Shown one piece after another: positions 6,835 to 14,919 of a DNA stretch of 20,805 nucleotides. The notes beneath the pieces were generated by a model. It was not told the origin of the DNA and did no database searches. It saw nothing but the letters and a program-made list of their open reading frames with translations. The translations under genes were made by a program, and so were the position numbers. Every line of letters starts with the position of its first letter. The first letter of the stretch is position 1. The DNA comes from an uncultured Clostridia bacterium (GTDB lineage Bacteria > Bacillota > Clostridia > Oscillospirales > Acutalibacteraceae), in assembly GCA_947624755.1 (NCBI GenBank), contig CANQLQ010000004.1, forward strand, positions 1-20,805. Direction: 5' to 3'.

Positions 6835-7319
6835 CCTTTTTTAATACCGTAAATTGTTCCCTCTCCTATAATTCTATCAGTATTTCTTGGATTCAGTTTT
6901 GAAAAAGTAAGACGATATTTTCTTCCTTTTTTTACATTAAATGTTTTACTATCTGCCTTATTAGAATCATCTTTTGACTGAGTCATTGACTTAAAAGCCG
7001 GGTCTATAGGATCATCTGTTACATCATATAAAGCAATATAATAATAGGCTTTTGTATTCGAGCTTGTAATAAAACTCAGTGATATTTTATCCGATGCTGC
7101 AGTAAAATGGCTTGAATGCATTCTGCCTGTAAAGGAATATGTAAAATAGCCATCAGCATTGATTCTAGGTTGAACATTTTCACCTTCTTCATCAAACCAT
7201 ACCAACTCAAACACTTGCTCATCTTCTTGTATGGTATCACTTGCAAAAGCTAAATTTACAGTGTTCACTATAAGAAAAACTGTTGCTAACAATAAAGTTA
7301 TTATTTTTTTAAATTTCAT
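6831..7319 (-). CDS. Small secreted protein of unknown function
   Basis: 162 residues. The N-terminus is a Sec signal peptide: MKFKK, a hydrophobic core (6-23) and a likely AFA|SD cleavage after residue 26. The mature part of about 136 residues is rich in beta-type and polar residues, has no cysteine and shows no catalytic motif I know. The end, with KKGRKYRLTFSK, resembles small extracellular beta-sandwich modules in a general way only. It starts 18 bases after the VanZ-like gene, with AAGGAG 12 bases before the ATG, so the two are co-transcribed. The codons are very AT-rich (AAA, ATA, TTT), like the VanZ-like gene and unlike spo0A or glpK, in line with an accessory pair. An envelope or host-facing role is only a guess. 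No family is assigned. Confidence 0.75.
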   Translation of the reverse strand: MKFKKIITLLLATVFLIVNTVNLAFASDTIQEDEQVFELVWFDEEGENVQPRINADGYFTYSFTGRMHSSHFTAASDKISLSFITSSNTKAYYYIALYDVTDDPIDPAFKSMTQSKDDSNKADSKTFNVKKGRKYRLTFSKLNPRNTDRIIGEGTIYGIKKG

Positions 7320-7337
7320 TTATTTTTTCAGCTCCTT

Positions 7338-7910
7338 TTATCTTAAACAAAAAATAATTACGGCAACTATGCCAATAACATATAAAAGTATTTTGTTTGC
7401 TTTTACTTTCTTTTTTTTAAAAATTTTATTAAATAACAGGTACGATAAACAGCCTAAAACAGTTCCTAAGGTATCACTTATTATATCTGTTATATCAGTA
7501 ACACCTAAAGCAAATACATACTGTAAAAGTTCAATCAAGATACTTACAGTAAACGGAATAACTATTGAATAAATACATATTTTATTTCTTTTATACATCA
7601 TTTGTATCAAGAAACCGAAAGGGAAAAATAAGACAGCATTTAATATAATATCTCGATACATTCCGCTGCGATCAACATACCAATCAGAAAAGGGAATATA
7701 ATTAATTGCTTGTTTCCGAAAACGATCTTGTAAAAAAATTTCAGATAACGGGACATATTTAAACAAGGTTATATCAAAAACCAAATCTATATACGCAATA
7801 AAAGAAAATATAAATATTAACAAAAAAATTATTTTTTTATGTTTTTCAGATAAATTAAACCTGAAATTTTTTTTGATTTTATGGTCGTCGTAATTAATTT
7901 GTAGAAGCAT
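7338..7910 (-). CDS. VanZ-like family membrane protein
   Basis: 190 residues with a polar N-terminus and four predicted membrane segments. The VanZ-type signature is visible: NYIPFSDWY, then RDIILNAVLFFPFGFLIQM, then SILIELLQYVFALGVTDITD and SDTLGTVLGCLSYLLF. The acidic residues of the ELLQ and TDITD motifs are kept. Family members are small integral membrane proteins; VanZ itself gives low teicoplanin resistance by an unknown route, and most homologues have no known role. The frame is open for 21 more codons, but the ATG at 7910 has AAAGGAG at suitable distance and is preferred. It leads a two-gene unit with the small secreted protein. An extended -10 promoter candidate lies upstream. Very AT-rich sequence marks this pair as probably acquired or fast-evolving. 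Resistance function should not be assumed. Confidence 0.85.
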   Translation of the reverse strand: MLLQINYDDHKIKKNFRFNLSEKHKKIIFLLIFIFSFIAYIDLVFDITLFKYVPLSEIFLQDRFRKQAINYIPFSDWYVDRSGMYRDIILNAVLFFPFGFLIQMMYKRNKICIYSIVIPFTVSILIELLQYVFALGVTDITDIISDTLGTVLGCLSYLLFNKIFKKKKVKANKILLYVIGIVAVIIFCLR

Positions 7911-8035
7911 TATTTTTCTCCTTTTAAATATTTTTTGAAAGAATGAATAAATCAATAACACGCGGTTCAGCAATTCTCTATTCTTTTTATGCTTTATACG
8001 TTGTTGAAATTTGTAATATTTTTTCTTTCAATAAT

Positions 8036-8046
8036 ATTGTATCACA
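8036..8046 (-). promoter_or_regulatory. Candidate extended -10 promoter for the VanZ-like unit
   Basis: On the minus strand TGTGATACAAT contains TGA followed by TACAAT (8036-8041), an extended -10 element. No convincing -35 box is found 16-18 bases upstream. In this very AT-rich DNA the call is tentative. Confidence 0.4.
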
Positions 8047-8396
8047 ATATATAATAAAATAATTCTTAAAAATAAAAAAACGCTCATCTTTTTTCCAATA
8101 TATATAAAATGAGAAAGAAATTATTTCTAAGCAAAAAAAATGGCTCTAACTTATTACCTTTAAAAAAATATGGACAGTTTGTGCAACAGTAACAAAAAAG
8201 CTCGCAGAAAAGGCTATGTCTGCTTCTTGTTTTTGTTTGTTTTGTATAGTAGTTTTCGCAAAGCCTAAATTCTCGGCTTGAAATAAAAATTACTTTCTTA
8301 CGAATTACAGACTAATTCTTAGTCTATGAATTTTTTGTAAATTTTTGTTGTTAATTATTTAAAGTAAATATAAGCATAGGGAAAGCGTGAAAAGTT
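8047..8396. other. Gene-free AT-rich stretch between the VanZ-like promoter and the spo0A terminator
   Basis: No convincing protein gene on either strand. It holds a perfect 7-bp hairpin AGACTAA-TTC-TTAGTCT (8309-8325) and, on the minus strand, AAGCC/GGCTT. It also holds a hairpin GCAGA...TCTGC (8204-8208 with 8219-8223) followed by GAGC and six U residues (8194-8199), which looks like a weak terminator. The minus strand from about 8310 to 8193 could therefore encode a small RNA; this is listed as a finding only. Confidence 0.4.
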
Positions 8397-8434
8397 AAAA
8401 CGACCGGGCAGCCATTTGGTTACCCGGTCGTTTT
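8397..8434. terminator. Strong bidirectional terminator after spo0A
   Basis: AAAACGACCGGG (8397-8408) pairs perfectly with CCCGGTCGTTTT (8423-8434). The apex is extended by CC/GG within the 14-base loop. On the minus strand the helix sits 27 bases after the spo0A stop and is followed by a run of U. The A/T flanks make it work in both directions. Confidence 0.92.
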
Positions 8435-8461
8435 ATTGATATCTTTGAATAACCGCCATTT

Positions 8462-9238
8462 TTATCCGGCGGCTTTCATACTGAGTCTCAATTTATCACT
8501 TATCATAGCAATAAATTCGCTGTTTGTCGGTTTTCCTCTTTGATTTTGAATAGTGTAGCCGAAATATGAACTGAGAACATCTACGTCCCCTCTGTCCCAA
8601 GCTACTTCAATTGCGTGTCTTATTGCGCGCTCAACTCGTGATGATGTTGTTTTATTTTGTTTTGCAACGGTAGGGTATAAAACTTTTGTAACGGCATTCA
8701 TAAGATCGGGATCATTTATTGTAAGTATTATTGCTTGTCTTAGATAATGATAACCTTTGATATGAGCCGGAACGCCTATTTCACGCATAATATCGGAAAT
8801 TGTCATTTCAAGATTATGCTCATAAACCTTTTCTAAATGTGTGTTTTTATCACCGGTAGTTTCCCAATCCAGTAATTGATTTATTCTTTTTGCCATTACC
8901 TTTATATCAAACGGTTTTATAAAATAATAACTCGCACCGGATGATAATAATTCCTGTTCAAAATTATCGTTATCAATTGCAGACATAACAATTGATATCA
9001 TATTTTTTCCAAGTTCCCGGTCTTTAATTTCCTGCAATACTTCAAGAGCATCTATATTTGGCATAAAAGCATCCATTAAAAGAACATCCGGTTTTTCATC
9101 AACGATAGTGTTAATTATATTAAGACCATCTCTTGATATAGTTTTAACCTTGAAACCGTTTTGAGCAAAATATTCCGCACAATTCATAGCATACTCATTT
9201 CCCTCTCCTGCTATAAGCATTTTTAATTGATTTTCCAT
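8462..9238 (-). CDS. spo0A: Sporulation master regulator Spo0A
   Basis: Response regulator that, once phosphorylated, starts endospore formation and binds 0A boxes (TGTCGAA). 258 residues. The receiver domain spans about 1-125 with phospho-acceptor Asp56 (VLLMDAFMP), Ser in IVMSAI and Lys in YYFIKPFD. The DNA-binding domain spans about 150-255 and holds the hallmark recognition stretch [20 protein letters not shown]. The start at 9238 has AAGGAGG 5 bases upstream. The acidic pair near residues 9-12, usually Asp-Asp in ADDN, reads Ala-Gly-Glu-Gly (10-13) here, so metal binding may be altered. It follows spoIVB, the order conserved in Bacillus and Clostridia, but has its own promoter and a perfect 0A box upstream, which points to autoregulation. 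A strong terminator follows. Confidence 0.98.
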   Translation of the reverse strand: MENQLKMLIAGEGNEYAMNCAEYFAQNGFKVKTISRDGLNIINTIVDEKPDVLLMDAFMPNIDALEVLQEIKDRELGKNMISIVMSAIDNDNFEQELLSSGASYYFIKPFDIKVMAKRINQLLDWETTGDKNTHLEKVYEHNLEMTISDIMREIGVPAHIKGYHYLRQAIILTINDPDLMNAVTKVLYPTVAKQNKTTSSRVERAIRHAIEVAWDRGDVDVLSSYFGYTIQNQRGKPTNSEFIAMISDKLRLSMKAAG

Positions 9239-9292
9239 AATAGCCTCCTTAATAGTATTTTAAAATTAATGTGTGTTTTTTTCACGTTCGAG

Positions 9293-9321
9293 ATGATATC
9301 ATAATTTATATGCTTTTGCAA
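9293..9321 (-). promoter_or_regulatory. Promoter of spo0A (sigma-A type, extended -10)
   Basis: On the minus strand TTGCAA (9316-9321) and TATCAT (9293-9298) are 17 bases apart, and TGA directly before the -10 box makes it an extended -10 element. No sigma-H promoter was recognised in the same interval. Confidence 0.7.
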
Positions 9322-9330
9322 GATTATTTT

Positions 9331-9337
9331 TGTCGAA
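9331..9337 (+). promoter_or_regulatory. 0A box (Spo0A binding site)
   Basis: TGTCGAA matches the 0A box consensus exactly. It sits 9 bases upstream of the spo0A -35 element, on the opposite strand to the gene. A second 6-of-7 match (TCTCGAA on the minus strand, 9287-9293) abuts the -10 box. The position fits autoregulation as known in Bacillus. Confidence 0.65.
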
Positions 9338-9417
9338 TTTTGTTTTTAAATAAAAAAAAAAATTTTAACATTTAAAAATCTATATTATTTTTCGATTTTT
9401 TATTTAAAAATAATGAT

Positions 9418-10644
9418 TTATGAAGCTTTTTCAAAAGATTCGTCGATTAAGGTTTCGGCTGATTCAAGCATTTGGGCGGCAAAAATTCCATATCCGTGAA
9501 TTGGATCATTTACAAAAACGTGTGTTACAGCGCCAATTAACATACCGTTTTGAATAATCGGACTGCCGCTCATACCTTGAACTATACCTCCGGTTTTATT
9601 TAACAGTTCTTCGTCTGTAACTCTCAAAACAAGATTCCGGTTCTGATCGTCACTTTTATTAACCTTTTCTATCTCAACCGTATAATATTTTTCCTCGCCC
9701 GAATCTACCGTTGAAATAATTTGCGCCTGTCCTTCTTTAACTTCATCTCTTAGCGCAACAGGTATTTCTTTTTTATTTTTATCGCATTGGCTCAAAAAGC
9801 CATAAACTCCGGTCGGAGAGTTAATATTGATTACTCCGCAAGAATCGGAAGTAAAAACACCGCACAGTTCTCCCGGCTGTCCGTATTTGCCCTTATAACA
9901 GCCGTTTACCGTTGCGTTGACAATATCACCGTTATAAAGCGGCAATATCTTATTTGACTGTGCATCATAAACGCCATGCCCAAGACCGCCAAACAAAGAG
10001 GTATTTTTATCATAAAAGGTCATTGTGCCAATTCCTGCCGCACTGTCTTTTACCCATAAGCCTGCCATATACTTTTGTTCGTTAACCGAATAGTAAAGGC
10101 TGAAAAGGCAGGAGTAAACCTTATTATTTCTCATATACTTTAATTCAAACGGAACGCCGCTGTATGTTCCAAAGATTTCTATAAGCTCGTTACAAGTCTT
10201 AATTTGTTTGCCGTTAATTTCCGTAATGGCATCGCCCGGCAATAAACCCACACTTTCGGCAGGACTTATTGAACCGTTTTCGGTCTCAACAGTACCGGTA
10301 GAAACAATTACAACACCGTTTGTAAAAAGCCTAAGACCGAATATAGTACCGCACGGCACAACATATTTTCTTTTTCCGACGGTCATATTCATTTTTTTAA
10401 CCGGTATTGCATTAAACAGTTTTACGTCCATTTCATACTTTCCTTCTTTTGAAACGGATTTTGTGTCAGATGAATGTTTTGAAGCCGACGGCTGTAATGA
10501 ATAAATAGTTTTCATTTGCAGCTTCTCGTCGGAAACAGTATATATTTCGTCAGGGAAAGAATAAAAACCATACACCAGAAAGCACAACGAAAATAAAACA
10601 TTTATGATTACAAAGCACTTAATAAAATTTATTGCTTTTAACAT
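9418..10644 (-). CDS. spoIVB: SpoIVB serine peptidase (S55), sigma-K checkpoint protease
   Basis: Forespore-secreted serine peptidase that, in Bacillus, signals across the inter-membrane space to allow pro-sigma-K processing. 408 residues with an N-terminal membrane anchor (about 5-26), a PDZ domain (about 105-185, including GLLPGDAITEINGK) and an S55 peptidase domain (about 190-400). Catalytic candidates are His223 in GLGHGVYD, Asp344 in RVTDEELL and Ser359 in GMSGSP; all are present, so it should be active. The start at 10644 has CGGAGG at good spacing. The frame runs 19 codons further upstream without a ribosome site. It lies 179 bases before spo0A, the classical gene order. No convincing sigma-F or sigma-G promoter was recognised, though one is expected from the family. 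Confidence 0.96.
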   Translation of the reverse strand: MLKAINFIKCFVIINVLFSLCFLVYGFYSFPDEIYTVSDEKLQMKTIYSLQPSASKHSSDTKSVSKEGKYEMDVKLFNAIPVKKMNMTVGKRKYVVPCGTIFGLRLFTNGVVIVSTGTVETENGSISPAESVGLLPGDAITEINGKQIKTCNELIEIFGTYSGVPFELKYMRNNKVYSCLFSLYYSVNEQKYMAGLWVKDSAAGIGTMTFYDKNTSLFGGLGHGVYDAQSNKILPLYNGDIVNATVNGCYKGKYGQPGELCGVFTSDSCGVININSPTGVYGFLSQCDKNKKEIPVALRDEVKEGQAQIISTVDSGEEKYYTVEIEKVNKSDDQNRNLVLRVTDEELLNKTGGIVQGMSGSPIIQNGMLIGAVTHVFVNDPIHGYGIFAAQMLESAETLIDESFEKAS

Positions 10645-10777
10645 ATTTTCGCCTCCGCAAATTATAATTATCTTCATAACTAATTTGGTCATTTTGTTCA
10701 ACTAATATAAACGGAAAAAAGCGGACATAAAAATTAACAATGTGCTTATAATTTTTAATTTTTACAAAAAAAAGAAA

Positions 10778-10798
10778 AAACCGCCAAAAAGGCGGTTT
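10778..10798. terminator. Intrinsic terminator of the envelope gene cluster
   Basis: AAACCGCC (10778-10785) and GGCGGTTT (10791-10798) with a 5-base loop. On the minus strand a long U-rich tract (TTTTTTCTTTTTTTT) follows. The helix includes two bases of the stop codon of the 947-residue gene, so termination is immediate, and spoIVB needs its own promoter. Confidence 0.92.
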
Positions 10799-13640
10799 AA
10801 CCGAGATAACTCATTATCAGATTTGAAATTCTTTCGGTTGACTTGCCGTCACAGGCGCCAACTTCTTTTTCTTTAAACTCTGCTTTCTTTTGACGTGAAA
10901 ACTGATTGTCGGCGGCTCTTCTGAGCGAAGAAAGAAGCTTATCGCCTTCATAGATAATTTCACCCGGAAGATCTTTTTCATAATCAAGATAGAAATCTCT
11001 TTCATAAGTATCATAGTCCGGGCAATAAAAAACCATTGGTATATCAAGAAGTGAAGCGTCAAAAATAATTGAAGAATAGTCGGTAATAACTACGTTTGCT
11101 ATTGAAATAAGCGCAGACGTTTCTTCAAAGGTGTAATCTTTAATTCTTGAATAAAAAGCATATTTGAAAAACGGTTTTTTCATTACAGGGTGACGGCTTA
11201 TAATAAATATTTCATCATCGTCAAGATCACTGTTCAGTTTATCCCAGTCTATTTTCGGTTCAAAATCCGAAACAGCTCCGTCAACTTCTCTGAAAGTCGG
11301 GAAATAAACGTAAATTTTTTTGTCCTTCAAAAGCGGGTGCTTTGAAATGAGCATATCAGAATATTCTTTGCATTTGGATTTATCTAAAAGCTTATCTGTT
11401 CTCGGAGAACCGAGCGCTTTTACCGTTTCAATATCAATACCAAAAGCATGAGCATAAAACTGCCTTACATATTCCGAGGAAACGCATACGTCACTGTATT
11501 GTGAATGTGTATTATATTCTTCAAGCCTTGTAAGTTTAGAAGGAGCATCAAGACCGAAACGCTTAAACGCTCCGCTTGCGTGCCATATCTGAACAAGCTT
11601 TTGATCTTCTCTTAATTTTACATACCGGCAATATTTTAAATAATCATCAGTTACAATAACTTTACTTGTCAGCAAATAATAGCCTGCAACAAGAATATCT
11701 TTGTATGAATGAGGAAGCATTTTTGAAAAAACAACCTTTTTGCAATCACACGCTTCGTATACATATCTGATGTTTTCAAGAAGATTGTTGTCACTTCTGA
11801 TAGTGTAAAAGAAAACCTGATTTTTAATTTTAAAATGCGAAAAAACGTATATAAAAATTTTTGACAGAGTATTAAAAATTAATCTCTTTACACCTTTTAA
11901 AATACGGATTATCTTTTCCTTGCGTCTCTTACGCGTAATGACTGAATTATATACCGATTTATATTTTTTATAAAGAGCCGCACATTCATACGGCAGCATT
12001 TTTTCCTGAGAGCGTAAAAACGAAAGCGCCTCTTCCTCTGAATAAGGAAGATATGAACCTCTATGGGACAGCTTTTTAAACTTACTGTGTTTATAAAGCT
12101 TATACATATCGAGTTGACTGTTATCGGAAAAGGTAAAATGGATACCTCTTAAATGCTCGGTGCTGAAAAGCTTATTGCAGAAAAATAAATCCAAAGCAAA
12201 CATATTGTTATTCTCCGACACTCTTGTTCTTTCCATATCAGAATAGAATGAAAGGTCGGAAAATGAATATTCTGTAGTTTTACTGCCGTCAAATTTTGTA
12301 ATGGGAGAAGTGGTAAAACCGTATTTTTCGTGACCTGAAATAGAGTTGTAATGCCTCATAAGGATTTTAGGATTAAGGCGGGCAAAACCATCTTGGAACA
12401 TTATATATTTTGTTTCGCACATTTCAAGAGAGGTATTTTTAAAATCCTGAAGCGACCGGGCAGGAATAAATTTTATATTCGGAAAATCTATCCATTCAGA
12501 CGGGAAAATATTTTTTAAACGCTCATCTGCAAAAAGCTCAAAGCATGGCATTGTCTGGTTAAATACCGAAGAGACCTGAATAAGCAGCCTTTTTTTATGA
12601 AGATGTCCCCTGTTTTCACTTTTGCCTATGCAAACGGTTACTTTAGGCTTTTGAGCCATTTCCTCTTTTGATGAAATCAGCTTTTCATCATAAAAAATAT
12701 CTTTGTTTGCGTCAAATACAAGCTTCTTACCGTGGGCTGAAAGCTTTGAAATCAAAGACATAATTATATCGGTGTATTTGTTTATATCTTCCTGAGTATG
12801 TAACCAGAAATGACGATAGTAGCTGTAAAGCAAAACCGTAATTTCTTTCCTGTATATTTCATCTATATATATTTTTCTGATTTTTTTCAGTTCTTTTCTT
12901 TCAAAATCGGAAATACTGCTTTCTATAGACTTTGAAAATGCCGCTTCCGCTTTTTCAATAATAAACTCGTAAGCATTAAGATAGTGTTCAATCGGAAATT
13001 CGGTAATTTTATCATTTTTAACCGGAATGATATAGCTTGCCGCTCCTTTTGAAGAGCAGGCGATTACATCACATTCAAATGCAAAGGGAATTGTAAAAGC
13101 CGCTTCCCTCGCCTTTCCGAATGCGCTGAAATCAAGTTTAAACTCCAAAATTTTATCTTTAAGAAAAAGTTTGTTTGTAACCGCAGGATTCCATATAAGG
13201 TCGGTATCAAACTTTGTGGTTGTTTTCTTTCTTGAAAGAATATCGCTGCTTTTAAATTCATGCTTTCCGTAAATATCTGAACTTGCCATCGGTGCAATGC
13301 AAAGCTGTGCATTTTGTTTCTCAATGCAGTCATACATATCTTCAAGAAAATTTTTGGTAAAAATTACGCTCGGATCACCAAAGGCAATATATTTTCCTTT
13401 AGCCTTTGCTATTCCCAAATTTCTCGCTGACGACAGACTGTTTTTATCAAGATAATTATATGAAAATCTTTTATCGCTTTGATAACTTTTCATAATATCA
13501 GAAGATCCGTCATCAGAAGCCGCATCAATCATAATAACCTCAAAATCTTTAAAAGATTGGGATTTGATTGAATTAAGAGAGTTTTTCAGATTCAGTTCAT
13601 CATTATGAACAGCATATATAATTGAAATTTTTGCTGTCAT
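10797..13640 (-). CDS. Multidomain glycosyltransferase: two GT2-like domains fused to a TagF-type glycerophosphotransferase
   Basis: 947 residues, no signal peptide, probably acting at the inner face of the membrane on a cell-wall or surface polymer. Domain 1 (about 1-230) starts like a GT2 enzyme (ISIIYAVHNDELNLKNSLNS, DAASDDGS at 39-46), but the metal-binding DxD region reads AFGDPS (86-91). Domain 2 (about 332-545) again looks GT2-like (SSVFNQTMPCFELF, then KYIMFQDGFARLNPKIL) with a degenerate DxD. Domain 3 (about 590-945) is CDP-glycerol glycerophosphotransferase-like, with WHASGAFKRFG (686-696), YFPTFR (779-784), RHPVM (816-820) and ITDYSSIIFDAS (852-863) all intact. It starts 25 bases after the S41-like gene, with AGGAG upstream, and ends in a terminator. 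Teichoic-acid-like polymer synthesis is the best guess; the acceptor and the roles of domains 1 and 2 are unknown. Confidence 0.88.
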   Translation of the reverse strand: MTAKISIIYAVHNDELNLKNSLNSIKSQSFKDFEVIMIDAASDDGSSDIMKSYQSDKRFSYNYLDKNSLSSARNLGIAKAKGKYIAFGDPSVIFTKNFLEDMYDCIEKQNAQLCIAPMASSDIYGKHEFKSSDILSRKKTTTKFDTDLIWNPAVTNKLFLKDKILEFKLDFSAFGKAREAAFTIPFAFECDVIACSSKGAASYIIPVKNDKITEFPIEHYLNAYEFIIEKAEAAFSKSIESSISDFERKELKKIRKIYIDEIYRKEITVLLYSYYRHFWLHTQEDINKYTDIIMSLISKLSAHGKKLVFDANKDIFYDEKLISSKEEMAQKPKVTVCIGKSENRGHLHKKRLLIQVSSVFNQTMPCFELFADERLKNIFPSEWIDFPNIKFIPARSLQDFKNTSLEMCETKYIMFQDGFARLNPKILMRHYNSISGHEKYGFTTSPITKFDGSKTTEYSFSDLSFYSDMERTRVSENNNMFALDLFFCNKLFSTEHLRGIHFTFSDNSQLDMYKLYKHSKFKKLSHRGSYLPYSEEEALSFLRSQEKMLPYECAALYKKYKSVYNSVITRKRRKEKIIRILKGVKRLIFNTLSKIFIYVFSHFKIKNQVFFYTIRSDNNLLENIRYVYEACDCKKVVFSKMLPHSYKDILVAGYYLLTSKVIVTDDYLKYCRYVKLREDQKLVQIWHASGAFKRFGLDAPSKLTRLEEYNTHSQYSDVCVSSEYVRQFYAHAFGIDIETVKALGSPRTDKLLDKSKCKEYSDMLISKHPLLKDKKIYVYFPTFREVDGAVSDFEPKIDWDKLNSDLDDDEIFIISRHPVMKKPFFKYAFYSRIKDYTFEETSALISIANVVITDYSSIIFDASLLDIPMVFYCPDYDTYERDFYLDYEKDLPGEIIYEGDKLLSSLRRAADNQFSRQKKAEFKEKEVGACDGKSTERISNLIMSYLG

Positions 13641-13665
13641 GGCCTTCTCCTAAAAAATTAAATAA

Positions 13666-14841
13666 TTATGCGGGATTAATATGTGAAACCGCCGCAAGAA
13701 ATTGACTATCCTCAGAAAGATCCTTTGTTTTGGTTTCGAGTTCGGCTTCAATATCAGGAGCCAATCCGATTTCATTATAAATATCGCTGAGATAAGGTTT
13801 TACAATACCTACCGACAGCAATACCGCGTTACCGTTTGAAAGGCGGAACAGATCCCGCTTTAAACCGTTTCCCGCCGTCGTTTCCCCAACAAGATAAGCT
13901 TTTGAAAAATCACGCATATCACAAGCAAATAATTCTGCCGCGGCTTTTGTTTCCGAATTAATCAGAACTGCAATCGGAATATTTACTTCGCCGCTTTTTG
14001 TATTGTAGCTTTTTATGATATTACCGTTTTCGTCAACAATGCTTGCAGCGGGGACGGAAGGGTCGTTTATCGGTGCAAAAACATCAAGAATATCCATAGC
14101 ATAGTCAAGGTTTGTGCTCGAATTATTTCTGACATCCACAATCAAACCCGCAACGCCGGAAGAAACAAACTTGTCTGCTTCTTTGTTAACAAGAGAAGCC
14201 GTTTTGGAATAAAAACCGGTAATTTTAATATAACCGATATTGCCATATGTCCGAGAAAAAACCGACTCTGCCTCATATCCCATAGGCACATCAATTGTCT
14301 TATCTTCTCCGTCTCTTCTGTATGTAAGATTGAGCGAAGATAACTTGTCATCGTCAAGCTTTGCGGCACTCTCTTCGTAATTTCCGGCATTGATAATTAT
14401 GCCGTCGAAAGCTATAATAATATCATTTTCCTTAAGTCCGGCAGAAGCTGCGGGAGAACCGTCATAAACATCGGTTATTTTTATCTTATTTTTACTTTTG
14501 ACGAATTCAATCCCAATTCCGGATCTGTCGCCTTGCTGCTGAGAAATATACTTATCATACTGCTCGGCAGAAAGGAACTGAGAATAATTGTCGCCAAGAC
14601 CCGATACGTAACCGTTTGCAACAGCCAGCTCGATTTCCTTGTCTGAAGTGTTTCCGTAATAATTGTTATTGATAATCTTATCAAGCTCGTCGAGAATTTC
14701 ATATTGTTCAAGCTTTTGAGGAAGATCTTTTAAAACATTATTATACTCTTTTGTAACAATTGTATAAGTAACTACAGAAGTTACGGCAATCGCAGCCAGC
14801 ATCAGTCCGATTAAAAGACCTACGGAAACCTTTTTGCTCAT
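13666..14841 (-). CDS. Membrane-anchored PDZ/S41 C-terminal-processing-peptidase homologue, predicted inactive
   Basis: 391 residues in the CtpA/CtpB family: an N-terminal membrane anchor (about 5-30), a cap helix region, PDZ (about 95-190, with GIGIEF and DGSPAASAGLKENDIIIAFDG) and an S41 fold (about 195-370). The active-site segment aligns without gaps to the family, but every catalytic residue is replaced. The nucleophile Ser in SASASE is Ala300 (NSETKAAAELFA), the general base Lys 25 residues later is Asn325 (ETTAGNG), and the partner Gln is Arg329. The NPGG of DLRNNPGG reads NSST. The frame is otherwise intact, so this is a pseudoprotease, not a decayed gene. The start at 14841 has AAAGGA upstream. 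It follows the M23 gene across a long hairpin and is 25 bases from the glycosyltransferase. A scaffold or inhibitor role with the FtsEX/M23 machinery is inference. Confidence 0.9.
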   Translation of the reverse strand: MSKKVSVGLLIGLMLAAIAVTSVVTYTIVTKEYNNVLKDLPQKLEQYEILDELDKIINNNYYGNTSDKEIELAVANGYVSGLGDNYSQFLSAEQYDKYISQQQGDRSGIGIEFVKSKNKIKITDVYDGSPAASAGLKENDIIIAFDGIIINAGNYEESAAKLDDDKLSSLNLTYRRDGEDKTIDVPMGYEAESVFSRTYGNIGYIKITGFYSKTASLVNKEADKFVSSGVAGLIVDVRNNSSTNLDYAMDILDVFAPINDPSVPAASIVDENGNIIKSYNTKSGEVNIPIAVLINSETKAAAELFACDMRDFSKAYLVGETTAGNGLKRDLFRLSNGNAVLLSVGIVKPYLSDIYNEIGLAPDIEAELETKTKDLSEDSQFLAAVSHINPA

Positions 14842-14890
14842 AAAAACTGTCCTTTCGATAAGATTAAAAAGTATTGATTAATTATTGTAA

Positions 14891-14919
14891 TTGATACATA
14901 TATAAAATTTTCAGTGCAA
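14891..14919 (-). promoter_or_regulatory. Weak candidate promoter for the S41-like gene
   Basis: On the minus strand TTGCAC (14914-14919) and TATCAA (14891-14896) are 17 bases apart. The -35 element lies inside the hairpin arm just downstream of the M23 gene. It matches less well than the other promoters here and is tentative. Confidence 0.3.

Noticed and set aside
8109..8192. 27-residue plus-strand frame starting MRKKLFLSKK
   Set aside because: No ribosome site or promoter; poly-lysine content is expected by chance in AT-rich DNA.
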